64,000 bases of DNA, from positions 1,296,501 to 1,360,500 of the forward strand of contig NZ_NRCN01000001.1 in NCBI RefSeq assembly GCF_003130255.1, in the 5' to 3' direction. A program made the position numbers and the translations under genes. Positions 57,134 through 64,000 of this stretch are shown here, one piece after another. How positions within the stretch are numbered: position 1 is the stretch's first letter; each line of letters starts with the position of its first letter. The DNA comes from Aggregatibacter kilianii. Lineage in GTDB: Bacteria > Pseudomonadota > Gammaproteobacteria > Enterobacterales > Pasteurellaceae. The notes under the pieces are model-generated. The model saw nothing but the letters and a program-made list of their open reading frames with translations. It was not told where the DNA came from and ran no database searches.

Positions 57134-57955
57134 ATGCGACACATTTTATTAGGATGCCTTTTAACCCTGTTTTCCACCGTACTTTTTGCTAGCCAAAAAA
57201 CTGATTTAGCCTTATTAAATCTCAAGGGCCCGATTAAAAAATGGGAAAGGAAATTGATTGAACGTGATAGGTCTAGGGTTTATGAACATGAGATTACCTA
57301 TTTTAATCCGCAGGGATTTAAAACCAAACAAGAGATTTTGGGGCGTTTTACACAGGTATTACACTTTATTTATGATGAACAAGGGCGCTTGGTTAAATCT
57401 TTTGAGGAAGGAGACAATGTTTTTACCGAATATCATTACCGTAATAATCCGGATGGCACGTTAACAGTTATTCAGACATTGAAAATGGAAGGCTCCCCAA
57501 CACGGATCGTATCTGAAAATACCTATGACAAAAATGGGTTGTTACTCATTGAAAAAACAGAAGATGAGTCTTGTGAAGAAGGTTGCGAAAAACTTGAAAA
57601 TGGGATGAACAAATATAGCCATCATTATGATGAGCATGGAAATATTCTGGAAACCCGAAATGAGATTTTTGGTGGTGAACCTTTTAAATATATCAACAAA
57701 TATATTGATGGCAAATTAGTTGAACAAACGCAATTCGTACATGGAGGGCGAGAGGTGACGACTTTTGATACCAATGGAAATAAAATCCAATTTGAAGATT
57801 TTCCACCTTATGGATTTGGTGATGGTAGCGTATCTTCCGTAAAAATCTGGAAAAATACGTTGGATAACCATGGTAATGTGGTGAGAATTGAAGAGTTTGA
57901 TAATCGTAATAATCCTAGCAGTACTATTGTTGAAAATTCATACGAATATTATTAG
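57134..57955 (+). CDS. Secreted YD-repeat-like protein of unknown function
   Basis: 273 aa with a signal peptide (MRHILLGCLLTLFSTVLFAS). The mature part consists of short irregular repeats of the Rhs/YD type: ITYFNPQGFKTKQE, FIYDEQGRLVKS, NTYDKNGLLLIEK, HHYDEHGNILETR, TTFDTNGNKIQF and NTLDNHGNVVRIE. These form beta-hairpins in larger Rhs shells; here only about eight units occur, with no toxin domain. Likely periplasmic or surface. It is a single gene bracketed by two identical 46-bp repeats, pointing to insertion or duplication. I do not recognise a characterised homolog. Confidence 0.75.
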   Translation: MRHILLGCLLTLFSTVLFASQKTDLALLNLKGPIKKWERKLIERDRSRVYEHEITYFNPQGFKTKQEILGRFTQVLHFIYDEQGRLVKSFEEGDNVFTEYHYRNNPDGTLTVIQTLKMEGSPTRIVSENTYDKNGLLLIEKTEDESCEEGCEKLENGMNKYSHHYDEHGNILETRNEIFGGEPFKYINKYIDGKLVEQTQFVHGGREVTTFDTNGNKIQFEDFPPYGFGDGSVSSVKIWKNTLDNHGNVVRIEEFDNRNNPSSTIVENSYEYY

Positions 57956-57956
57956 G

Positions 57957-58002
57957 TTAAAGTGCGGTCAGAAAAACATTTGTTTTTTCCACCGCACTTT
58001 TT
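57957..58002. repeat. 46-bp direct repeat, copy 2 (inverted USS pair)
   Basis: Identical to 57062-57107, two bases past the stop of the orphan gene; the spacing between copies is 895 bases. Confidence 0.95.
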
Positions 58003-58010
58003 GCAACAAA

Positions 58011-58032
58011 AAGCCACCTGCAAAGGTGGCTT
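58011..58032. terminator. Terminator before the DUF3108-like gene's stop
   Basis: AAGCCACCT and AGGTGGCTT form a perfect 9-bp stem with a T-run to the right and, for the minus strand, TTTTTGTTGC. Confidence 0.85.
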
Positions 58033-58049
58033 GATTTTTTGTGGGAATC

Positions 58050-58694
58050 TTATTTTTTGACAAACTCACTAAATGTCAGCTCGTATTCATCGCCGTCACG
58101 ATTATAGGAAATAAAACGTGGGAATTTTTCTCCTTCATGTTTTTTCACCACAATGTCTTTATTGCCGGTTTTAAACTGATAGGTAATTTCGGTAACGTCC
58201 TGTTTGTTATATTTAATCTGCTTTTTGGTTGTGTTTAGCGTAACATTCTCCATTGGATAGAGTTTTTTGCCATTGGTGATTTGGAAGTTGTTCGGCAGTT
58301 TGTCGTAATAACTGAGTTGGAACGCGACAGTAAATAAATCGTAGGTTGGCAAGGTGAGAGGTTCGGTTTTTAAGCCGTCTTTCACTTTGCCGTATTCAAT
58401 TTGGCGATTGGCAATTTTCGCTTCTGCATAAGGTTTGTCATTGCGCATGTCTTTATAACTTAACATATTGAAAAAATTGCTACTTTGAGCGCCTCTGGAG
58501 GTGAACTGAATATTGTATAACGGCACGTTAATGTTGGCTTTAATCGAATATTCAAAACCGTCTGACCGAAAATGTACATAGGCAGGCATTAAATAATTAG
58601 AACTGTATTTGATGTTTAAGTCTGCCGGGTCGGCAGCCCAAACACCGGGAATGTAAAATAAAACGGCCAACAAAATGGCTTTTATTGATTTCAT
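58050..58694 (-). CDS. Exported DUF3108-like protein
   Basis: 214 aa with a signal peptide (MKSIKAILLAVLFYIPGVWA). The mature protein is strand-rich, with NRQIEYGKVKDGLKTEPLTLPTYD-like and YPMENVTLNTTKK segments and a typical ending RFISYNRDGDEYELTFSEF, resembling the periplasmic DUF3108 family. The role is unknown. Convergent with the YD-repeat gene, divergent from pckA. Confidence 0.75.
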   Translation of the reverse strand: MKSIKAILLAVLFYIPGVWAADPADLNIKYSSNYLMPAYVHFRSDGFEYSIKANINVPLYNIQFTSRGAQSSNFFNMLSYKDMRNDKPYAEAKIANRQIEYGKVKDGLKTEPLTLPTYDLFTVAFQLSYYDKLPNNFQITNGKKLYPMENVTLNTTKKQIKYNKQDVTEITYQFKTGNKDIVVKKHEGEKFPRFISYNRDGDEYELTFSEFVKK

Positions 58695-58824
58695 GTTGTT
58701 CCTTTTGGGGTGGTATAGTGAATTGTGTTACTTAGAACAGGACCAAAATGATAAGTTCCCGTGGTAAGTGCGGTCATAATTTACCTTAAAATGCGAAAAA
58801 AAATAAAGTAATGTTCAAATATTT

Positions 58825-58841
58825 GATCAAGCTAACAGTTT
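58825..58841. promoter_or_regulatory. Weak CRP-like site upstream of pckA
   Basis: TTTGA-TCAAGC-TAACA keeps the CRP half-site spacing with one mismatch in each half, about 80 bases before pckA. Cyclic-AMP control of pckA is known in relatives; this match alone is not decisive. Confidence 0.35.
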
Positions 58842-58912
58842 TTAGGTAGAAAATTTTATAGAATAGAGCCAGTTTTTATTTTTAACACTTTTAACACTAA
58901 AGAGGTAATCTT

Positions 58913-60529
58913 ATGACTGACTTAAGTAAAGTTATTAAAGAGCTTGAAGCACTGGGTATTCACGATGTCAAAGAAGTTGTTTATAACCCAAGTTATGAAC
59001 AATTATTTGAAGAAGAAACCAAACCGGGCTTAGAAGGTTTTGAAAAAGGTACTGTGACCACAACCGGCGCCGTGGCTGTTGATACCGGTATCTTTACAGG
59101 TCGTTCACCTAAAGATAAATATATTGTGTTGGATGACACCACAAAAGACACCGTTTGGTGGAATTCCGATGCGGCGAAAAACGATAATAAACCAATGACC
59201 CAAGAAACTTGGGCAAGCTTGAAGGGTCTTGTGACTAAACAACTTTCCGGCAAACGTCTATTCGTAATTGATGGTTTCTGTGGTGCTAGTGAGCAAGACC
59301 GCATTGCAGTACGTATCGTGACTGAAGTCGCATGGCAAGCACATTTCGTGAAAAACATGTTTATCCGTCCGACAGAGGCTGAATTAAAAGATTTTAAACC
59401 TGGCTTCGTGGTAATGAATGGTTCTAAATGCACCAACCCGAACTGGAAAGAACAAGGTTTGAACTCTGAGAACTTCGTTGCATTCAACTTAACTGAACGT
59501 GTTCAATTAATCGGCGGTACTTGGTACGGCGGTGAAATGAAGAAAGGTATGTTCTCCATGATGAACTACTTCCTACCGCTTAAAGGTGTTGGTGCAATGC
59601 ACTGTTCCGCTAACGTAGGTAAAGATGGCGATGTTGCAGTGTTCTTCGGCTTGTCCGGTACCGGTAAAACCACCCTTTCTACCGATCCGAAACGTGAATT
59701 AATCGGTGATGATGAGCACGGTTGGGATGATGTGGGTATCTTCAACTTTGAGGGTGGTTGCTACGCGAAAACCATTCACCTTTCTGAAGAAAACGAACCG
59801 GATATTTATCGCGCAATCCGTCGTGATGCGTTATTAGAAAACGTAGTTGTTCGTGCAGACGGTTCTGTTGACTTTGATGACGGTTCCAAAACAGAAAATA
59901 CCCGTGTGTCCTATCCGATTTATCACATTGATAATATCGTTAAACCGGTTTCCCGCGCAGGTCATGCTACCAAAGTAATTTTCTTAACCGCGGACGCATT
60001 CGGTGTGTTACCACCGGTTTCTAAATTGACTCCGGAACAAACCAAATACTACTTCTTATCAGGCTTTACCGCAAAATTAGCGGGTACAGAACGTGGTATT
60101 ACCGAACCAACACCAACTTTCTCAGCTTGTTTCGGTGCAGCATTCTTAACCTTACACCCAACTCAATATGCAGAAGTGTTAGTTAAACGTATGCAAGCGG
60201 CAGGTGCAGAAGCTTACTTGGTGAACACCGGTTGGAACGGTACAGGTAAACGTATCTCTATTAAAGATACCCGTGGTATTATCGATGCGATCTTAGACGG
60301 TTCTATCGAAAAAGCTGAAATGGGCGAGTTACCAATCTTTGATTTAGCGATTCCAAAAGCTTTACCGGGCGTAGATCCTGCGATTTTAGATCCGCGTGAC
60401 ACCTACGCAGACAAAGCGCAATGGGAAGCTAAAGCGAAAGATCTTGCCGGTCGTTTCGTGAAAAACTTCGAAAAATATGCAACAAATGCAGAAGGTAAAG
60501 CATTAATTGCGGCTGGTCCTAAAGCGTAA
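58913..60529 (+). CDS. pckA: Phosphoenolpyruvate carboxykinase (ATP)
   Basis: Interconverts oxaloacetate+ATP and PEP+ADP+CO2; in Pasteurellaceae it also serves CO2-fixing succinate formation. 538 aa. Motifs: [31 protein letters not shown]-loop [20 protein letters not shown] and [21 protein letters not shown] precedes ATG 58913. A USS terminator follows. Confidence 0.97.
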   Translation: MTDLSKVIKELEALGIHDVKEVVYNPSYEQLFEEETKPGLEGFEKGTVTTTGAVAVDTGIFTGRSPKDKYIVLDDTTKDTVWWNSDAAKNDNKPMTQETWASLKGLVTKQLSGKRLFVIDGFCGASEQDRIAVRIVTEVAWQAHFVKNMFIRPTEAELKDFKPGFVVMNGSKCTNPNWKEQGLNSENFVAFNLTERVQLIGGTWYGGEMKKGMFSMMNYFLPLKGVGAMHCSANVGKDGDVAVFFGLSGTGKTTLSTDPKRELIGDDEHGWDDVGIFNFEGGCYAKTIHLSEENEPDIYRAIRRDALLENVVVRADGSVDFDDGSKTENTRVSYPIYHIDNIVKPVSRAGHATKVIFLTADAFGVLPPVSKLTPEQTKYYFLSGFTAKLAGTERGITEPTPTFSACFGAAFLTLHPTQYAEVLVKRMQAAGAEAYLVNTGWNGTGKRISIKDTRGIIDAILDGSIEKAEMGELPIFDLAIPKALPGVDPAILDPRDTYADKAQWEAKAKDLAGRFVKNFEKYATNAEGKALIAAGPKA

Positions 60530-60558
60530 TTAGCAACGTTAAAAACACATAATAAATA

Positions 60559-60583
60559 GACCGCACTTTAATAAAGTGCGGTC
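60559..60583. terminator. Inverted-USS terminator (pckA / ppx)
   Basis: GACCGCACTTTA and TAAAGTGCGGTC separated by one A, then TTTTTTTT; the tightest USS hairpin in the window, between convergent genes. Confidence 0.9.
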
Positions 60584-60598
60584 ATTTTTTTTAATGTT

Positions 60599-62146
60599 TT
60601 ACAGTGCGGATAAACTCAGATCCAACGTTTGTAAAAAGCGGTTTTCAAACGTCAGTTCATTTTTGATGAGCGGATTATGTTGCAAATAATTTTCCGTAAA
60701 TTGCAACGTCCAATGGTGTAAAGTGCGGTCGATTTTTAAGGTGATTTTTTCCGTCTTTTCTGTAGCCTGGCGGGAGCGGTTGAGGATAATAGCCAAGCGT
60801 AAAATCCGAATTAACGCCAACACATCTTGTTCCTGATAACGGGAGAATTTGAACATCTCCGGCAATTTAAAATTCCCCATGTGATAACGTACTAACGTGG
60901 AGAGCAGGCGATGTTGCTCGTTGTCGTAACCCGGTAATTCCGTATTATATAAAATATAAGCGGAGTGTTTTTGCAGATTTTTGTGGTTGATGACAATGCC
61001 CACTTCATGCAAACGTGCTGCCCAAAAGAGAACGTCTTGCATTTCATCAATAAGTTCTTGGTTTTGCCAGTGAGGATATTGACCGAATAATAAAGAGGCT
61101 GTTTGGTACACTCGTTCTGCCTGCGCTTGGTCAATATTAAATTGTTCTGCTAATCCTAATGCGGTGCGCTCGCGAATGTTATTCACCTGAAAATTTTTTT
61201 CCAGGCTATACATGACGCCTTCACGCAGCGCGCCATCGGAATAACGCATTTTTTCGATTTGGAAATTTTCAAATATGGCTCTTAAAATCGCTAAGCCTGG
61301 GACAAACACATCGGCGCGATCGTGATTTAAACCATTAAATTTCAGTTGATCAAAATGAGAAAACTGCAAGGTTTGTTTAATCAGCTGATCAAGTCGCGCT
61401 GCAGTAATGATGCCGTTAGGATCGATATTTTCACAGATGACTTGATGCACGGTTTTGATGGTGCCCGATGAACCAAGCACCGACTGCCAGCCTAAATTGC
61501 GATATTCCCATGCCAGATCTTCAATTTTATTAAGCGCACTTTGCTTGGCTAAATGGAAATTTTCTTCGGAAATCTCTCCGTTAGGGAAGAATTTCTTAGC
61601 AAAACTCACACAGCCCATGTGGCGACTTTCATAAATTAAAGGGGTGAAATTATCACCGATAATCATCTCTGTGGAGCCACCGCCAATATCAATGACAAAT
61701 TTTCGCCCCATTTCCGGCTGAGTGTGGCAAACGCCGGCGTAAATGGTTTTGGCTTCGGTTTTGCCGCTAATGATATTAATGGGATAGGGAAAAACCTTGG
61801 CGGCTTGGCGCAAAAACTCATCGTTATTAATGGCACGACGTAGCGTGTAAGTTCCGACTACACTTACATTAGCAACAGGGAAGCCTTGCAAACGTTCGGC
61901 AAACAATGCCAAGCAATTTACCCCGCGTTCAATGGCTGCTTGGCTTAACACTTGATTTTCATCCAAACCTTCTGCCAGTTGTACTTTTTGCTTAAGACGT
62001 GATAACACTTGCAACGTGCCGTTGACGATGCGGGCAACAATCATATGAAAGCTGTTAGAACCGAGATCGATGGCGGCAATTTCGCGCACCTCACCACGTC
62101 GGGCGTGCAGTTCATTGGCTTTGCTAAGTAAGTTTTCATTATTCAT
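60599..62146 (-). CDS. ppx: Exopolyphosphatase
   Basis: Hydrolyses terminal phosphate from polyphosphate; the family also includes GppA (pppGpp hydrolase). 515 aa, matching E. coli Ppx in AAIDLGSNSFHMIVARIVNG, VIDIGGGSTEMIIGDNF, SGTIKTVHQV and SDGALREGVMYSLE. The C-terminal HD-like domain is present. It begins 21 bases after the tamB stop. The long, Ppx-like C-terminus favours Ppx over GppA. Confidence 0.92.
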   Translation of the reverse strand: MNNENLLSKANELHARRGEVREIAAIDLGSNSFHMIVARIVNGTLQVLSRLKQKVQLAEGLDENQVLSQAAIERGVNCLALFAERLQGFPVANVSVVGTYTLRRAINNDEFLRQAAKVFPYPINIISGKTEAKTIYAGVCHTQPEMGRKFVIDIGGGSTEMIIGDNFTPLIYESRHMGCVSFAKKFFPNGEISEENFHLAKQSALNKIEDLAWEYRNLGWQSVLGSSGTIKTVHQVICENIDPNGIITAARLDQLIKQTLQFSHFDQLKFNGLNHDRADVFVPGLAILRAIFENFQIEKMRYSDGALREGVMYSLEKNFQVNNIRERTALGLAEQFNIDQAQAERVYQTASLLFGQYPHWQNQELIDEMQDVLFWAARLHEVGIVINHKNLQKHSAYILYNTELPGYDNEQHRLLSTLVRYHMGNFKLPEMFKFSRYQEQDVLALIRILRLAIILNRSRQATEKTEKITLKIDRTLHHWTLQFTENYLQHNPLIKNELTFENRFLQTLDLSLSAL

Positions 62147-62167
62147 AATTCGGGAGATTGTTATTTG

Positions 62168-64000
62168 CTAAAATTCAAACTGATAGAGTAAATCAAAGGC
62201 TTGATTGACGCCTGAAACAGATTGTACATAAAGTTGCGGTAACAAGCGATAACGCAATGTCACTTCGGCTAAGCCATCAAATAGGCCGACACCGTATTTT
62301 ATTTGCAAGCGTGGGGTAATATTACCGCTCACCACTACTTTTGAGCTATCGCCAACCCCTTGTGTATCAAGGTTGAGATCGTTGATACCGAATGCCTTAC
62401 CAATGCCACCGACAACATTACCGGTTTTTGCCAAGCCCATGCCTAACAGAGCCGCGCCTACGGAACCGCTAGAAGTAGAATCACTACTACTTTCCAATGA
62501 ACGACCCGTTAAAATATAGGAGAGCGCCTGATCTTGTGGCATACCGGGTTCTGAAAAAATGGTCACGCTTGGTGCAGTGGCAATGCCGGTGACTTTGATA
62601 CCGGCGGTAACACTGTTATCTTCCATAGCTTCCGGATTACGAATAGCTTCAATGTTTAAGGAAGGTTGTGATGGTTGGCCGACAAAACCGATTACTCCTT
62701 TGCGAATCAATAAATCTTGACCGAAAGAGGCATAGCGACCATTTTTCAAATTAACTTCACCATATAATCCTAAATGGCCTTTTTCTTGCTTAACGGATAA
62801 TAAACCGTGCAGATGGGTTTTTAAGCCATAAGCGTTCAGGCTCACATCATCGCCAATCTTGATTTTCAAATCCGATTTAATTTCCATGCCGCTTCGCGTT
62901 TCCGAAGGGATGGTTTGTGGCAATTTTCTTGGCTCGTTACCATTTAAAATAACCTCGTCGGAACTTACCTCCACCGCACTTTCAGGTAAAGCTTCAATCG
63001 CAATTCGAGCCCATGGGATATCCACGTTGCCGGATAATTCTAATAATTTCGGTGAGGCCTTAATTTCTACATCCGGACTGATTTTTAATCTCGCCATGGA
63101 CGGAATATTCACTTTAAATTGATCCGCTTGGGCGTGTAGGCGGGTGCGCCAATCGTTGATATTTTTCCAGTTGGCATCGCCACTAAGATTGAGTCGGCTA
63201 TCTTCCGTTTGTAAGTAACCTTTTAAGGTAGAGCTGGTGCCGGCAAAGTGTAATGCCAGTTCGCTGTCTTTAATGTCGAACGGCAGTGAATGAATTTTTG
63301 TCGTGAGCTTATTTAAATTTACGCTACCGTTTAAGGTTGGCGCGTTAAGGTTACCGCCTAATGCCAGGTTGGCTTTGAGTTCGCCGTTGACTCTTTCATC
63401 ATTGGCTAACAATTGATTGGCGAGACTTAAATCCAAGTTGTGAATATGAAAAGTACCGCCTAATTTACGCCCATTGGCAATATCATGTAATGTTAAATCG
63501 GTGCTGATTTTGCCTTGGTTTTGGATATTCACTTCCGATTTCAGGGTCAGATTATTATTCGCTAAATTTCCGTTAAGGCTTATTTGCGGAAAATCTAATT
63601 TGACTGTGCGGCGAGCCAGTTTTTTGGCAAAGGAGATATGCTTGCCGTTCAGCTGTAATTCCGCCGACAGTGGCTTATTGCTAAACCAAGCCACACGTCC
63701 TTTGCCGGTCAAATTTCCTGTGAGTAGCTCCTGTGCCAAGATTTTATTCACTAACGCGAAGTCAAAACGTTTGATTTCAAATGGTACATCACCGTTGGCG
63801 CCCATTTTGAAGGCGTGTGGGAAACAGACATCCGTGTTGCTGTGAATCCAGCAGTGGGCGGAGATTGCCGTTTCTGTTGTTTTATTATCAAAGGTTACCG
63901 CAACATTATGATTTGTTTGGAAATTGCCAAATTCCGATTTAATCATGAATTGGCTTAAGGTGCCTTGCCAACGCTGTAAAGTGCGGTCAAAATTTCCGGT
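62168..64000 (-). CDS. tamB: Translocation/assembly module protein TamB, C-terminal part
   Basis: TamB (YtfN) spans the periplasm from the inner membrane and works with TamA in outer-membrane assembly and lipid transport. The frame is open to base 64000 with no start, so about 610 C-terminal residues of an expected 1200-1300 are visible. They are strand-rich repeats (beta-helix/AsmA-like) ending in the DUF490 domain: PQDQALSYILTGRSLESS, GGIGKAFGINDLNLDTQG and the terminal YQFEF with C-terminal Phe. A USS (about 63979) lies near the window end. ppx follows. Confidence 0.93.
   Translation of the reverse strand, partial: TGNFDRTLQRWQGTLSQFMIKSEFGNFQTNHNVAVTFDNKTTETAISAHCWIHSNTDVCFPHAFKMGANGDVPFEIKRFDFALVNKILAQELLTGNLTGKGRVAWFSNKPLSAELQLNGKHISFAKKLARRTVKLDFPQISLNGNLANNNLTLKSEVNIQNQGKISTDLTLHDIANGRKLGGTFHIHNLDLSLANQLLANDERVNGELKANLALGGNLNAPTLNGSVNLNKLTTKIHSLPFDIKDSELALHFAGTSSTLKGYLQTEDSRLNLSGDANWKNINDWRTRLHAQADQFKVNIPSMARLKISPDVEIKASPKLLELSGNVDIPWARIAIEALPESAVEVSSDEVILNGNEPRKLPQTIPSETRSGMEIKSDLKIKIGDDVSLNAYGLKTHLHGLLSVKQEKGHLGLYGEVNLKNGRYASFGQDLLIRKGVIGFVGQPSQPSLNIEAIRNPEAMEDNSVTAGIKVTGIATAPSVTIFSEPGMPQDQALSYILTGRSLESSSDSTSSGSVGAALLGMGLAKTGNVVGGIGKAFGINDLNLDTQGVGDSSKVVVSGNITPRLQIKYGVGLFDGLAEVTLRYRLLPQLYVQSVSGVNQAFDLLYQFEF

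Overview
The window is a stretch of housekeeping chromosome from a member of the Pasteurellaceae, most like Aggregatibacter/Haemophilus. Three things point there. The Haemophilus-type DNA uptake sequence (USS, AAGTGCGGT and its complement) occurs dozens of times, often as inverted pairs after genes. Many proteins have the length and sequence of their H. influenzae counterparts (HitABC, KdkA, OpsX, Nqr). Gene pairs such as kdkA/opsX and the AhpD-like/AraC/ABC-exporter group are arranged as I remember them from Haemophilus. The genus is inferred by recall; no search was run.

Layout. 1-5.5 kb: 3' part of a NanT-like sialate transporter, then a mannose-type PTS operon (manXYZ) ending in a membrane-tethered HAD phosphatase, with LacI-type operators and a CRP site upstream. 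5.5-9.3 kb: rsmD divergent from ftsY-ftsE-ftsX; ftsY carries a palindrome pair and an 18-bp tandem repeat. 9.3-10.5 kb: a short zinc-type CDF exporter divergent from a MerR regulator. 10.5-16 kb: HAD hydrolase, and recO-rlmD-relA-dgkA. 16-18 kb: rpsB-tsf with an S2-type leader. 18-22.5 kb: an FNR-box lipoprotein gene, a Kef-type antiporter and yedE-yedF. 22.7-28.7 kb: yicC-ygfZ-patatin divergent from rph-pyrE, then djlA-dusC. 29-30.3 kb: a glycosyltransferase/DedA pair. 30.5-34.2 kb: hitABC ferric iron uptake. 34.4-36.4 kb: hflD-purB. 36.5-38.9 kb: a PCuAC copper chaperone and the divergent LOS core genes kdkA and opsX. 39-42.3 kb: AhpD-like protein, AraC regulator and ABC exporter. 42.4-46.2 kb: trmB-yggL divergent from mutY-yggX-mltC. 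46.4-47.8 kb: tRNA-Phe, tRNA-Asn, yajG/bolA. 48-55.6 kb: the complete Na+-NQR operon nqrABCDEF with apbE and nqrM. 55.6-64 kb: tautomerase, mnmA, an orphan YD-repeat-like protein between two identical 46-bp repeats, a DUF3108-like protein, pckA, and tamB (cut by the window end)-ppx.

Together the genes describe a respiring, Na+-gradient-using commensal or pathogen that takes up ferric iron, host sugars and sialate, and makes lipooligosaccharide. I found no prophage, insertion sequence, CRISPR array, secretion system or defence island, and no convincing new multi-gene system. The best leads are small: a recO gene with no usual start codon, palindrome-seeded repeat growth inside ftsY, an orphan gene bracketed by duplicated USS hairpins, an uncharacterised operator downstream of an FNR box, and a recurring GGCACGCG terminator hairpin.
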